Below the pieces are notes generated by a model, which made no database searches, was not told the origin of the DNA, and was given only the letters and a program-made list of their open reading frames with translations. The translations under genes were made by a program, and so were the position numbers. A stretch of 64,000 nt of DNA from NCBI GenBank assembly GCA_016778985.1, contig JADHOM010000001.1, positions 109,613 through 173,612 of the forward strand. Reading direction: 5' to 3'. This document shows, one piece after another, positions 18,505 through 28,338 of the stretch (the stretch's first letter is position 1; every line of letters begins with the position of its first letter). The stretch is from Alphaproteobacteria bacterium (GTDB taxonomy: Bacteria; Pseudomonadota; Alphaproteobacteria; Puniceispirillales; UBA1172).

Positions 18505-21336
18505 ATGGCAGCAGACCAGACAACAGAGCAGATTACATTGCCCAGCTGGATGCTAGCCTTTCAGCCAATGAACTATGCGCGAGATGCAAGCGAGATTGAC
18601 GCTGTTCTGGAAACCCTTGACCGGATCAAAGCCGACAATATGGCAGGTTTTGATCAGCCATTTGATCAGCGACCAGCATTATTATCCGTTCTTAAAATAA
18701 TGCTTGAGTCAGGCCGCACGGCATTGAAAACAGCCTTTATGGCAAATAATGATGGCGCGGCTTATGTTGGTGCTCATTCTATTCTGATGGATCATATGAT
18801 CCAGCTTATTCATGATAGTGTTAGCCATAGCAAATGGCCTGATGCTAGAGCCGATCAATCGTCTAAATTGTCACTTATTGCGACAGGTGGTTACGGCCGT
18901 GGTGAATTATCCCCTCATTCAGATATTGATCTTTTGTTTTTGACGGATGTGAAACCTGACGCCAAGCAAGTTGAGGCCATTGAGTTTATGCTTTATCTGC
19001 TTTGGGATTTAGGGCTCGATATTGGTCATGCTAGCCGTAGCGTTCGGCAAGCGATCCATGCTGCTAAAGATGATCTGACAATCCGTACGGCGTTACTGGA
19101 GGCACGGCATTTAGCAGGTGACGCTAGCCTTTCCGAAAAATTGCTGAACCAGTTTCATCAAGATATTGCTGCCGATACAGCAAAACATTTTATTGCAGCA
19201 AAACTTGAGGAACGTGATGCCCGTCATCGCCGAAGTGATGCGCGACGTTACATGCTTGAGCCTAATATCAAAGAAGGCAAGGGCGGGCTCCGTGATTTGC
19301 ATACATTGTTCTGGATATCACGTTACGGATTTGAGGTTGATAGCGTCTTTGAGCTGGTTAATCGCAAGGTGCTTACGCATAGCGAGGCGCGATCATTTTC
19401 CAACGCTCAGCGATTTTTATGGACATTACGATGTCATATGCATTTTCGCACTAACCGCGAAGATGACAGGCTGAGTTTTGATGTTCAGATGGATATTGCG
19501 CCATTGCTTGGGTATCGTGATAGAGCCGATAGTAAAGGTGTTGAGCGTTTTATGCGGCGATATTTCCTGACGGCAACAACGGTAGGTAGCCTGACCCGAA
19601 TATTTTGTGCGGCTATCGCTGATGATTTTAAAAAAACGACGCGAACCTTTCGTGACCGTTTGCAATGGATCAGATTACCGCGCCCATTCATCATAAAAAC
19701 AGGTCGCATTGCGCTTGAGGACAGGGCGCGTTTTCCTGATTGGCAATTGGCCATGATAGATTTATTTCGTCTTGCCCTTGATAATGGATATGACATTCAT
19801 CCGCAAACCTTGCGCCAGATCACCCGCAATCTCAATTTAGTTGATGAGGATTTTCGGCTTGATAAAGCCAATAATGCTAGCTTTGTTGCCATTCTCACGC
19901 ATAAGAAAAGCCCTGAGCGAGTGCTTCGTTTAATGAATGAAGTCGGCATTTTAGGCAAGTTTTTACCAGACTTTGACCGTATCGTTGCTATGATGCAATA
20001 CGATATGTATCACAGCTATACGGTTGATGAGCATACGATTTTCGCAATGGGGATTTTGCATCAAATTGAAACTGGCGAATTGAAAGATATTGCCCCAGTC
20101 GCCAGTAATGCGGTGAGAGAGATCGATGGCCTTGATGAGCTGCATATAGCGCTTTTGCTTCATGATATTGCTAAGGGTCGCGGCGGTGATCATTCTATCT
20201 TGGGGGCAGAAGTCGCAAGGCAAGTCTGCCCCCGGCTAGGGTTAAGCCTGGCGGCAACGGAAACCATCGCATGGCTAGTCAGGAACCATCTATTGATGAG
20301 TGAAACAGCTTTTCGTTATGATCTCAATGATCCGGCAACGATCACGCATTTTGCACAAGCTGTTCAGTCACCCGAACGGCTAAACCTGTTGCTTGTGCTG
20401 ACGGTAGCGGATATTCGCGCCGTTGGCCCTAATGTCTGGAATGGCTGGAAAGCAGCGCTGATGCGTGATCTCTATCATCGGACAATGGCTGTATTGCTAG
20501 GCGCAGAAGCAAGCGCCGTAGCAGAGCATATGGCAGGCGCTATTCATGAAGAATTGACCGTCGCCTTGGCCAAGCAAGATAACTGGTGGGATGCTAAAAC
20601 CACCCAACATCATATTGATATGTTCTATCCAAATTACTGGACGAGCTTTGATTTAGAGTCATATATTCGGCATGCCGATATGTGTCGTCATTTTGAACAA
20701 GAAAATGAGCTGGTGGGCATTAGCATGACCCCAGATGAAGCGAGAAACGCAACGGAAATTGCCATTATTACGGCGGATGATGTTGGCCTATTCTCACGGA
20801 TTGCTGGCGGTGTTGCGGCAACAGGGGCAAATATTGTCGATGCTCGTGTGACGACGCGAAAAGACGGGCTTACGCTGGATGTGTTATGGGTGCAGGATCA
20901 GGATAAACAGGCGATTACCGAAAAAGCCAAGCTCAATAAATTGAAAACAGCGCTTAAAAAAGCCATGACAGGACAGATGGATATTGATAGCGCCATGGAA
21001 ACCCGCTGGCGCCAAACACCAACACGGATCAGACGCATTTCGGCGCCAGCGCGGGTGCTTATCAATAATCACATTAGCTCAACGCATAGTATTTTAGAAA
21101 TTAATGGCAAAGATGCGCCGGGGCTTTTATATCGGATTACCCATGTGCTTGCTGGTCTAGGCATACAGATTCAACTGGCCAGTGTCTCTACCTATGGTGA
21201 TCGGGTGGTTGATGTGTTTTATGTGAAAGACAGTTTCGGGCTCAAAATTGAAAGCCAAAATCGGATTGATACTATTCGTCAGACATTGCTGAAAGTGCTT
21301 GAGGATAGTGATCCCGCTAATCAGGTTGCGGCATGA
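18505..21336 (+). CDS. glnD: Bifunctional uridylyltransferase/uridylyl-removing enzyme GlnD
   Basis: GlnD senses glutamine and adds or removes UMP on PII proteins, controlling nitrogen assimilation. The 943-residue protein contains, in order, the nucleotidyltransferase site GGYGRGELSPHSDIDLLFL (about 127-147), the PII-uridylyl region with EGKGGLRDLHTL, the HD hydrolase site LLLHDIAKGRGGDHS (about 549-563) and two ACT domains (from about 750 and 862, the second with DAPGLLYRITHVLAGLGI). AAGGTG sits upstream of the ATG. Its stop overlaps the murJ start (ATGA), a fusion of neighbours widely conserved in alphaproteobacteria, where mutS-glnD-murJ-trpS is a common order. Confidence 0.97.
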   Translation: MAADQTTEQITLPSWMLAFQPMNYARDASEIDAVLETLDRIKADNMAGFDQPFDQRPALLSVLKIMLESGRTALKTAFMANNDGAAYVGAHSILMDHMIQLIHDSVSHSKWPDARADQSSKLSLIATGGYGRGELSPHSDIDLLFLTDVKPDAKQVEAIEFMLYLLWDLGLDIGHASRSVRQAIHAAKDDLTIRTALLEARHLAGDASLSEKLLNQFHQDIAADTAKHFIAAKLEERDARHRRSDARRYMLEPNIKEGKGGLRDLHTLFWISRYGFEVDSVFELVNRKVLTHSEARSFSNAQRFLWTLRCHMHFRTNREDDRLSFDVQMDIAPLLGYRDRADSKGVERFMRRYFLTATTVGSLTRIFCAAIADDFKKTTRTFRDRLQWIRLPRPFIIKTGRIALEDRARFPDWQLAMIDLFRLALDNGYDIHPQTLRQITRNLNLVDEDFRLDKANNASFVAILTHKKSPERVLRLMNEVGILGKFLPDFDRIVAMMQYDMYHSYTVDEHTIFAMGILHQIETGELKDIAPVASNAVREIDGLDELHIALLLHDIAKGRGGDHSILGAEVARQVCPRLGLSLAATETIAWLVRNHLLMSETAFRYDLNDPATITHFAQAVQSPERLNLLLVLTVADIRAVGPNVWNGWKAALMRDLYHRTMAVLLGAEASAVAEHMAGAIHEELTVALAKQDNWWDAKTTQHHIDMFYPNYWTSFDLESYIRHADMCRHFEQENELVGISMTPDEARNATEIAIITADDVGLFSRIAGGVAATGANIVDARVTTRKDGLTLDVLWVQDQDKQAITEKAKLNKLKTALKKAMTGQMDIDSAMETRWRQTPTRIRRISAPARVLINNHISSTHSILEINGKDAPGLLYRITHVLAGLGIQIQLASVSTYGDRVVDVFYVKDSFGLKIESQNRIDTIRQTLLKVLEDSDPANQVAA

Positions 21337-22898
21337 CATCGGCGCCGCAAAGACTATTATCAATCTTCAGCAAGATTAGTGTCTTTACCGCATTAAGCCG
21401 AATATTTGGCTTCACACGCGATATTATTCTGGCGATAGTGCTAGGCCTTGGCCCGGTATCAGACGCTTTTTTTGTCGCTTTCAAATTACCTAATTTGTTT
21501 CGCCGCCTCACCGCAGAAGGCGCTATGGCAAGTGCCTTCGTGCCCAGTTATACAGGCGTTGAGCAAAAATATGGGGTAAGGCAAGCCATGCGAATGGCAG
21601 GTGAGGTGCAGTCGCTATTGGTGCTGATCCTGATCTTAATCGTTATTATATTTGAGCTATTTATGCCCGTGGTTATCACACTAATTGCGCCAGGTTTTGC
21701 CGTCGGCTTATCGCAAAGTAATGACATTAGCCGAATGGCAAATGCGGTGCAGTTAGCGCGCCTAACGATGCCGTATCTACCCTTAATCTCACTGCTTGCC
21801 CTATGGATCAGCATTGGCAATATTTATAGCCGCTTCTCACTGGGCGCTAGCGTGCCGGTGATAATGAATGCTGTGATGATAGCTGGCGCGGTGCTGGCAT
21901 GGTGGTTGTGGCCAGACTTATCAAGCACCGCTGATAGTTTTGATAGAGCGTTGATTGTTGCCATGGCGGTAACAATGGGCGGTATCATAAAGCTGATCGT
22001 CATTGGCACTATGCTTATCCGTATCAGACGCATGCCGCCGCTCCACTTACCCAGAATAAGCCCTGATAGCCGCGCCTTATGGAGGCGCTTTTTCCCGGCG
22101 GCGTTAGGGGCGGCAGGAACGCAAATTAATTTGCTGATTGATACTATTCTCGCCTCATTATTGGCGGTGGGGTCAATATCACAGCTGTATTTTGCTGATC
22201 GGATCGCACAATTACCACTTGGAGTGGTGGGGATTGCGCTAGGCGTGGCGTTATTGCCAACTTTATCACGTCTAGAGCAGGTTGATAAGGTTGATATCCC
22301 AGCTGTTCGTTCGGTTATTCATCGCGGCGTCATCATTGGTATGCTGGCTAGCTTGCCTGCTATGGCTGGGGTATTGGTGATTGCTGATGCGTTAATCTTG
22401 GGGTTATTTGCTTATGGTGCCTTTGATCTCGCCATGGTGACGCCAACAGCATTAGTGCTAATGGCATATGGGGTTGGTATTCCGGCCTTTATTCTGGTTA
22501 AGACATTACAGCCAGCGTTCTATGCGGCCGGTGATACCAAAACACCAATGTGGATAACGATTATATCTGTTGTCATCAATGTCGGGCTTAGCCTTATCCT
22601 GATGCGGGTTTTGGCAGCGGCTGGCCTCGCTCTTGCAACCTCAATCAGCCTATGGTGTTCGGCTATGATATTAACGGTGATATTAGTGCGGCGACGTCGG
22701 CTTGATGGATCCGTTTTATGGCCACTCATAAAAATCATGGTGGTGGCCATGATTATGGCTGGGTTGGTTTATGGGCTAAAACAGCATCTGCCAGCTATGC
22801 TAGCATGGCAATCGCTGGCTATTTTAATGCTGGCAAGTATCACGATTTATGCCCCATTAGTCATACTGACAGGGATTTGGCGGAGCCTTAAAGCTTGA
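21333..22898 (+). CDS. murJ: Lipid II flippase MurJ
   Basis: MurJ moves the peptidoglycan precursor lipid II across the inner membrane. The 521-residue protein is hydrophobic throughout and fits 13-14 transmembrane helices. Near the N-terminus FGFTRDIILAIVLGLGPVSDAFFVAFKLPNLFRRLTAEGAMASAFVP is the classic MVF/MurJ signature, with the charged residues that line the cavity. ADRIAQLPLGVVGIALGVALLPTLSR near residue 286 is the second. The start codon overlaps the glnD stop, so the two are translationally coupled. Confidence 0.97.
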   Translation: MTSAPQRLLSIFSKISVFTALSRIFGFTRDIILAIVLGLGPVSDAFFVAFKLPNLFRRLTAEGAMASAFVPSYTGVEQKYGVRQAMRMAGEVQSLLVLILILIVIIFELFMPVVITLIAPGFAVGLSQSNDISRMANAVQLARLTMPYLPLISLLALWISIGNIYSRFSLGASVPVIMNAVMIAGAVLAWWLWPDLSSTADSFDRALIVAMAVTMGGIIKLIVIGTMLIRIRRMPPLHLPRISPDSRALWRRFFPAALGAAGTQINLLIDTILASLLAVGSISQLYFADRIAQLPLGVVGIALGVALLPTLSRLEQVDKVDIPAVRSVIHRGVIIGMLASLPAMAGVLVIADALILGLFAYGAFDLAMVTPTALVLMAYGVGIPAFILVKTLQPAFYAAGDTKTPMWITIISVVINVGLSLILMRVLAAAGLALATSISLWCSAMILTVILVRRRRLDGSVLWPLIKIMVVAMIMAGLVYGLKQHLPAMLAWQSLAILMLASITIYAPLVILTGIWRSLKA

Positions 22899-22958
22899 CC
22901 GATAGCGCCGCTTGGCATAACAGAACACAAGATTAGGGATTATGAACAGGATAACATT

Positions 22959-23966
22959 ATGAACAGAATATTTTCTGGTATCCAGCCGACAGGAAACTTG
23001 CATCTTGGCAATTATTTGGGGGCTATTCGCAATTGGGTTGATCTCCAGCATCAATTTGAATCGATTTATTGCGTTGTTGATCTGCATGCTATCACTGTTC
23101 AGCAAGACCCCGCCGCCCTTCATCAAGCAACGATTGAGGTTGCCGCCAGTCTGTTAGCATCTGGAATTGATCCCAAGCAGGCGATCATTTTTAATCAGAG
23201 CCGCGTGCCGCAACATGCGGAACTGGCATGGATATTTAATTGTATTGCCCGTCTTGGGTGGTTAAATCGGATGACTCAATTTAAGGAAAAGGCAGGTAAA
23301 AATCGTGAGAATGCAAGCGTTGGTTTATTTGCTTATCCGGCGTTAATGGCGGCGGATATTCTGGCTTATAAAGCAACGCATGTCCCTGTTGGTGAAGATC
23401 AGAAACAGCATCTTGAGCTAACCCGTGATATCGCTGGCGCCTTTAATGCCATGGTTGAGGAAGAGTTTTTTCCGTTACCTGAGCCGCAAATCTTGGGTGA
23501 AGCCACCCGCGTCATGAGCTTGCGTGACGGCACATCAAAGATGAGCAAGTCAGATGTGTCTGATTTTTCGCGCATTAATATGAATGATGATGCTGATACT
23601 ATTGTTCAGAAAATCCGCAAAGCAAAAACCGATCCTGATGTGTTGCCGGAAACAGCAGAAGCGTTAGACGCGCGTCCTGAGGCGAGAAACCTAGTTACTA
23701 TTTATGCGGCCCTAGCAGGGTCTGATATCAGTAGCGTTCTAGCACAATTTGCAGGCCAAGGATTTGGTCAATTCAAACCCGCGTTAGCCGATTTGGCGGT
23801 GGCAAAACTAGAGCCAGTGACCAAGGCAATGCGGCATTATCTTGATGATAAATCGGAAGTCATCAAAGTGCTTGATGAAGGGGCAGAACGCGCCCATGCT
23901 ATTGCCAAGCCTATTATGTCAGATATCAGAAAGCGGCTTGGGTTTTTTGGTGAGAGTCTTGGCTAA
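22959..23966 (+). CDS. trpS: Tryptophanyl-tRNA synthetase
   Basis: TrpS charges tRNA-Trp. The 335-residue class I synthetase has the HIGH-equivalent in [21 protein letters not shown] (residues 6-26). It also has [34 protein letters not shown] in the middle and the KMSKS loop as SKMSKSDVS (about 193-201). The length matches bacterial TrpRS. The 60-base gap after murJ contains no clear terminator. In-frame ATGs upstream do not exist close by, so the start is well fixed. Confidence 0.97.
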   Translation: MNRIFSGIQPTGNLHLGNYLGAIRNWVDLQHQFESIYCVVDLHAITVQQDPAALHQATIEVAASLLASGIDPKQAIIFNQSRVPQHAELAWIFNCIARLGWLNRMTQFKEKAGKNRENASVGLFAYPALMAADILAYKATHVPVGEDQKQHLELTRDIAGAFNAMVEEEFFPLPEPQILGEATRVMSLRDGTSKMSKSDVSDFSRINMNDDADTIVQKIRKAKTDPDVLPETAEALDARPEARNLVTIYAALAGSDISSVLAQFAGQGFGQFKPALADLAVAKLEPVTKAMRHYLDDKSEVIKVLDEGAERAHAIAKPIMSDIRKRLGFFGESLG

Positions 23967-24020
23967 TCTATTTAACGACCCTAATTTAACCGCATTTTGA
24001 TGTTAACACGCTTGTAACTT

Positions 24021-24076
24021 AAGTCTTGCCAGTAAAGCCTTGCCAGTAAAGTCTTGCCAGTAAAGCCTTGTAAGTT
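24021..24076. repeat. Four 14-bp tandem repeats before the Nfu gene
   Basis: The unit AAG(T/C)CTTGCCAGTA occurs at 24021, 24035 and 24049, with a degenerate fourth copy at 24063-24076 (AAGCCTTGTAAGTT) and a still weaker half copy before the first. The T and C variants alternate, which suggests a duplicated 28-base block. It lies 41 bases before the start codon of the downstream gene. Confidence 0.9.
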
Positions 24077-24117
24077 AAGGTGGGGAGACTTATATCAACG
24101 GAAACGGAGCTAATCGC

Positions 24118-24675
24118 ATGTTTATTCAGACAGAAGATACACCCAACCCGTCGACGCTGAAATTCATTCCGGGTCAAACCGTTATGGAAACAGGAACCGT
24201 CCAATTCGCCTCTATTGATGAGGCGTCTTCATCGCCATTAGCACGGCGGCTATTTGCCGTAGATGGCATTACACAAATCTTTTTTGGCATGGATTTTGTT
24301 TCTGTTACCAAGTCCGAAAACCATGACTGGTTTACCATTAAACCAGGCGTGTTAGCCGCTATTATGGAACATTATGCCAGCGGCATGCCAGTGATTGAGG
24401 GTGATGCCTCATCACAATCGGATGACAGTGAAGAAGATGATGATGAAGTAGTGGCACAAATTAAGCATCTGCTTGATACACGTGTTCGGCCAGCTGTCGC
24501 CATGGATGGCGGCGATATTGTCTTTAAGTCATTTGAAAATGGCGTTGTGACGCTCTACATGCGTGGGGCATGCCAAGGTTGCCCTAGCTCTACGGCAACG
24601 CTGAAAATGGGGATTGAAAATATGCTGCGCCACTATATTCCGGATGTGCAAGAAGTCTGCGCAGATAATGGCTAG
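24118..24675 (+). CDS. NifU/Nfu-type Fe-S cluster carrier protein
   Basis: The N-terminal domain (MFIQTEDTPNPSTLKFIPG to about residue 90) is the Nfu N-terminal domain that aids delivery to targets. An acidic linker (SDDSEEDDDEV, about 100-112) leads to the C-terminal NifU-like domain with RGACQGCPSSTATLKMGIENML. The CXXC there (about residues 151-156) holds a 4Fe-4S cluster passed to client enzymes. This two-domain form is the usual alphaproteobacterial and mitochondrial Nfu1 type and differs from E. coli NfuA. GGAG lies eight bases before the ATG. Possible clients in the window are MiaB, Nth and HemW. Confidence 0.93.
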   Translation: MFIQTEDTPNPSTLKFIPGQTVMETGTVQFASIDEASSSPLARRLFAVDGITQIFFGMDFVSVTKSENHDWFTIKPGVLAAIMEHYASGMPVIEGDASSQSDDSEEDDDEVVAQIKHLLDTRVRPAVAMDGGDIVFKSFENGVVTLYMRGACQGCPSSTATLKMGIENMLRHYIPDVQEVCADNG

Positions 24676-24699
24676 TTCTTAACAGTTAGGAAATCAATT

Positions 24700-25833
24700 T
24701 TGGAAACCAAATCGGAACATAGTAAAACTCCGGTTTATTTCTGGTTATTAGCGATCATTCTGATTCTAATTGCCATTCAGCTTGTCATGGTTACAGCCTA
24801 TGAGATTAAGTATGTTAAAATAAAGGCTGGATATTATGAGCCGCCGCCAGTTTTTGAAACAGCGGCCAATAATGCGGCAAGAAAACGTCTGTTGTGGCTA
24901 GAAAATCAATTAGCCCCACCACCGCTTTTGGTTTGGTCGAATAAGCCGCCACCATTGCTTGAGTTTCGGGAATTAGCCGATGGCGAAAGCGATGCTGATT
25001 GGCCAGAACTGGCGGCAGATGACAATCAAATCGGCAGTTTTGATATCATAGAAACGCCAAGCCAGTCATCATCATCTCGATCGCCATCTGCACATCTAAC
25101 AACATCTCCAAATGCAGCCCCAAATGCAGCCCCAAATGCAGCAGGGCAAGTGATCACAGTGACAGCATATTATGTTCGCCAATTACCCGATTTGCGGACG
25201 GTCAAGGTTGATCAGCGCAAAACTATATTTATCAGTTCGGTCTTACCGCATATTTTACGCGCCAATCAGGAGCTAATAGAGCGCCGCCGCCGCATTGAGA
25301 TTGATTATGCTAATGGCAGCGAAGATCGGATCAGAAAATGGGCAGAACTTTATGCAGTCGCTGGCGTTAACGATCTGCATATAGATCAACTTTATGACGA
25401 ATTAATGTTGCGTGTTGATGCTATTCCGGTGTCTTTAGCGCTCGCCCAAGCAATTATCGAAAGCGGCTGGGGAACGTCTCGATTTGCGCGCCAAGGAAAC
25501 GCCCTTTATGGTGAATGGGCATGGTCAGAGAGCAAAGGCATTAAACCGTTATCGCCATCAGATGATCGTGCTGTGGTCAGGTCTTTTGCATCTATCTTTG
25601 ATTCGGTGAGAAGCTATATGCATAATCTGAATACCCATGATGCCTATCAAAACTTGCGTCAAAAACGCCGCCAGTATCGGGATGATGTCCAACATATATT
25701 GACCCAGCAATTAATCCCAACCTTGGATAAATATGCTGAGGATGGTGACCTTTATATCCGGAAATTACGCAATATTGTTCAGACTAATAATCTCAATCTA
25801 TATAGCAATGCGGTATTGGCGAATGCCAACTAA
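24700..25833 (+). CDS. Membrane-anchored Bax-like glucosaminidase-domain protein
   Basis: A single N-terminal membrane segment (VYFWLLAIILILIAIQLVMV) anchors a periplasmic protein of 377 residues. After a Pro/Ala/Ser-rich linker with three PNAA repeats (from a 12-bp DNA repeat near 25109-25143), the C-terminal half carries a glucosaminidase domain. There VSLALAQAIIESGWGTSRFARQGNALYG contains the catalytic glutamate, as in Bax/FlgJ-type muramidases, so it probably trims or remodels peptidoglycan glycan strands. The start is TTG with TTAGGA upstream; no ATG lies near. Its last four bases overlap the end of the convergent polysaccharide deacetylase gene. Confidence 0.85.
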   Translation: METKSEHSKTPVYFWLLAIILILIAIQLVMVTAYEIKYVKIKAGYYEPPPVFETAANNAARKRLLWLENQLAPPPLLVWSNKPPPLLEFRELADGESDADWPELAADDNQIGSFDIIETPSQSSSSRSPSAHLTTSPNAAPNAAPNAAGQVITVTAYYVRQLPDLRTVKVDQRKTIFISSVLPHILRANQELIERRRRIEIDYANGSEDRIRKWAELYAVAGVNDLHIDQLYDELMLRVDAIPVSLALAQAIIESGWGTSRFARQGNALYGEWAWSESKGIKPLSPSDDRAVVRSFASIFDSVRSYMHNLNTHDAYQNLRQKRRQYRDDVQHILTQQLIPTLDKYAEDGDLYIRKLRNIVQTNNLNLYSNAVLANAN

Positions 25834-26909
25834 TTGAGAACAAATTGCCGACTATACCATCTGAAACGGCCTGTATCTTGATCATTTTCTAAAACTGGCA
25901 TCGTGCAATTAATGCGGCTGCGATAGTTTGAAAATGCCTCTGGCAGTCGCACTTCTATGCGCCGACCGAGCTGGATTACATCGATTCTGCCCATGCCCGA
26001 TGCGAAACAGATTAACCGATTTAATGGCTCAATCCCTGCCGCCACAGTAAACCCCAAATATGGTGGGTTATTGGTGAGCACCATATCACCATTGGTTATA
26101 TCAGATATCGGCAACGCCTTGGCTTCAACAGCTAATGTTAGGCGATTGATATCACCATAATTTTCATTAAAGGCGAAACGGGGCCATTCAAACGCATCAA
26201 TGCTAGCATGGGCTACACCTGAAGCCTGACCAAACGCCGCCTCAAATCCTGAGGCTTTGATGATGTCACGGACTTCGGAACTATATTCTCCATAAGGATA
26301 GGCGAAGAAACGTGGTCTCTCCCCCAGCTCTTCATAAAAGCGGGTATTTGAGGTGTTAATCTCTTGGCGCACTTGATCAGCAGATAGCCGATGCATATGC
26401 GGATGAGTATGTGACTGTGAGCCAATCTCAACGCCGGCAGCTTGCATTTCTCTAATCTGATCCCAAGACGCATAGCCGTTAAGCCCTCTATCTATAGACT
26501 GCGTTGCAACGAATATCGTAAACGGATAATCATAGGCTTGAAGCCGTGGAAAGGCTTCAGCGTAAACCGACGAAAAAGCATCATCAATGGTGATGGCTAG
26601 TGCCTTATCTGGCAATCTCTCACCTGATTTTAGCTTAGATACAATCTCAGCCAGCGGTAAAACTGTCCAGCCTTCGTCACGGATGGTTTGTAAATGGGCG
26701 TCAAATACATCAAGCTGGATGTTGGTTGATGGCAGATTGCTCTCACCAAAGCGGTGATACATGATAATTGTTGCGTCATCACTAGCAAATGATGGCATAA
26801 CGACAAACAAAACTGCTAGCGCACCAAAAAGCGGTTTTAGGCAAGCTTGCCAGAATAGCCAATGCAGGGTGAGTAATCTAGAAGTCAATCTAGGAGTTTG
26901 TTTAAACAT
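25830..26909 (-). CDS. Exported polysaccharide deacetylase (NodB domain)
   Basis: Residues 1-43 form a signal peptide (hydrophobic core LFGALAVLFVVMPSFAS). The NodB homology domain follows: IIMYHRFGE, LAITIDDAFSSVYAEAFPRL with the metal/catalytic DD pair, EIGSQSHTHPHMHRLS with the zinc-binding histidines, and FAYPYGEYS. The family removes acyl groups from N-acetylated sugars; the substrate here (peptidoglycan, exopolysaccharide or lipid-linked glycan) is unknown. The C-terminal 100 residues are an extra domain without a recognised motif. It is divergent from tsaB and convergent, with a four-base overlap, with the glucosaminidase gene, so the two envelope genes may have related roles. Confidence 0.88.
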   Translation of the reverse strand: MFKQTPRLTSRLLTLHWLFWQACLKPLFGALAVLFVVMPSFASDDATIIMYHRFGESNLPSTNIQLDVFDAHLQTIRDEGWTVLPLAEIVSKLKSGERLPDKALAITIDDAFSSVYAEAFPRLQAYDYPFTIFVATQSIDRGLNGYASWDQIREMQAAGVEIGSQSHTHPHMHRLSADQVRQEINTSNTRFYEELGERPRFFAYPYGEYSSEVRDIIKASGFEAAFGQASGVAHASIDAFEWPRFAFNENYGDINRLTLAVEAKALPISDITNGDMVLTNNPPYLGFTVAAGIEPLNRLICFASGMGRIDVIQLGRRIEVRLPEAFSNYRSRINCTMPVLENDQDTGRFRWYSRQFVLN

Positions 26910-26972
26910 GGTTTATATTTATCATGAATACGGAATTATCAAAAGTGAATATAAAGGATGAGTAACGGATAT

Positions 26973-27674
26973 ATGAAGGTCTTAGCGATAGAAGCAAGTG
27001 GCGCCTCAGTATCGGTAGCGCTGGTCGGCACATCTGGTGTTTTGGCCATGATCAGCCGGGCAGATAGGCATGGTCACGCGGCATGGATTACCGATATGGT
27101 TGATAATCTCATGCGCCAAACAGAAACCAGCTTTGACGCTATCACCCATATCGCGGCGGGTGTTGGACCGGGGTCGTTTACCGGTATTCGTGTTGGCCTA
27201 GCAGCAGCGCAAGGCTATGGCATTGCATTGGACAAGCCTGTCTTAGGTCTGTCATCGCTCGCGGCGCTTGGCTGGTCTATGCTGGCCTCTATGGATGATC
27301 ATAACGGTCAGGTTCTCGCCCTTATCAACACTCGCCGCGGGAATATTTTTGGCCAATGCTTTGACCATGAGAAAGCAATCAGTGATGTGATTGATCTGGA
27401 TGTGGGTGGGCTTGCCGCCTCTATGGCAACTTATCATCAAGAAACGCCGTTTACTGGCCTCTATATAAAGGGCTATTATGCGGATGCGATGGCCACAAAC
27501 CTAACCCAAGCCGCGCTTCCTATTATGGCATCGGATGATGGTGATGTTGATGCGTCTATGATTGGTAATATGGCTTTTTCACGCTTGGCCGCAGGGATGA
27601 CGGTGGCAGATTATCCGCCAACACCGCGCTATCATTCGGCGCCATTGCTTGGGGCAGCCAAGAAAGACCGCTAA
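26973..27674 (+). CDS. tsaB: tRNA t6A synthesis protein TsaB
   Basis: TsaB is the inactive ASKHA partner of TsaD in making N6-threonylcarbamoyladenosine at position 37 of ANN-decoding tRNAs. Motifs are VLAIEASGASVSVAL at the N-terminus and GVGPGSFTGIRVGLAAAQGYG (about 66-86), both diagnostic. The start is uncertain: ATG at 26973 gives the usual family N-terminus, while ATG at 26958 would add five residues; neither has well-spaced Shine-Dalgarno bases. The stop is directly followed by the rimI ATG (TAA-ATG), the usual tsaB-rimI pairing. Confidence 0.93.
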   Translation: MKVLAIEASGASVSVALVGTSGVLAMISRADRHGHAAWITDMVDNLMRQTETSFDAITHIAAGVGPGSFTGIRVGLAAAQGYGIALDKPVLGLSSLAALGWSMLASMDDHNGQVLALINTRRGNIFGQCFDHEKAISDVIDLDVGGLAASMATYHQETPFTGLYIKGYYADAMATNLTQAALPIMASDDGDVDASMIGNMAFSRLAAGMTVADYPPTPRYHSAPLLGAAKKDR

Positions 27675-28154
27675 ATGGAAATCGCCACTCGCCGCATGAC
27701 GGCAGATGATCTGAAAACTTTGCAGGATCTAGACGCCGCCAGCATATCTGAGCGTGTAGAAGGATTAGCCAGCTTCCTTGGGCAAAAGGCGGGGGCTGGA
27801 CTTGTTGCCTATACACCGACAACAGATGCTAGACGAACGTCTTTTCCAGAACCACTATTGGGATATATTGCTGGATTTTCGGTAAATCAAGACGCCGAAA
27901 TTATTGATCTGGTGGTTCGGTCTGATTATCGGCGGCAAGGCATTGGGCAGCAGCTCATTGAAGGCTTTTGTGATGCGTTTGGCCATCACGTCACCTATCT
28001 TGAGGTGGCACGTCAGAACCGCCCAGCCTATGAGCTTTATCTGAGCATGGGATTCGTTGAATATGGCGACAGAAAAGCCTATTATCAAACGGCTGATGGT
28101 AGGGATGATGCCATTTTGATGCGAAAATATGGCAATATACCAGCAGACATTTAG
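27675..28154 (+). CDS. rimI: RimI-type ribosomal protein alanine N-acetyltransferase
   Basis: The 159-residue protein is a single GNAT domain. DLVVRSDYRRQGIGQQLIEGF (about residues 77-97) contains the acetyl-CoA-binding R/QXXGXG/A motif as RRQGIG. LEVARQNRPAYELYLSMGFVEYGDRKAYY (about 113-141) is the RimI-type C-terminal signature. In E. coli RimI acetylates the N-terminus of ribosomal protein S18. It follows tsaB with no spacing and is probably translated by re-initiation. It is slightly divergent in its first 40 residues. Confidence 0.88.
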   Translation: MEIATRRMTADDLKTLQDLDAASISERVEGLASFLGQKAGAGLVAYTPTTDARRTSFPEPLLGYIAGFSVNQDAEIIDLVVRSDYRRQGIGQQLIEGFCDAFGHHVTYLEVARQNRPAYELYLSMGFVEYGDRKAYYQTADGRDDAILMRKYGNIPADI

Positions 28155-28253
28155 CTCAAGATATAGCCCAAGCACGTATAAAGTTCAGGCACATTGCTTA
28201 TATCTTAAATATGGCCATGTTCTTGACAGATATAATCGCCATGATATTTGTAA

Positions 28254-28298
28254 ACCAGAATTACAGTGACCAGAATTGCAGTAACCAGAATTATAACG
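28254..28298. repeat. Three 15-bp tandem repeats before miaB
   Basis: ACCAGAATTACAGTG (28254), ACCAGAATTGCAGTA (28269) and ACCAGAATTATAACG (28284) lie head to tail. A TTGACA hexamer at 28223-28228 upstream may be the miaB -35 box, with only a poor -10 match. Confidence 0.85.
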
Positions 28299-28338
28299 AA
28301 TTAACCAAAATTGTTTAATTGGAAATATTGGATAAAGC

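Noticed and set aside
24021..24076. Repeat array as a possible CRISPR
   Set aside because: Units are 14 bases, directly adjacent without spacers, and no cas gene is present.
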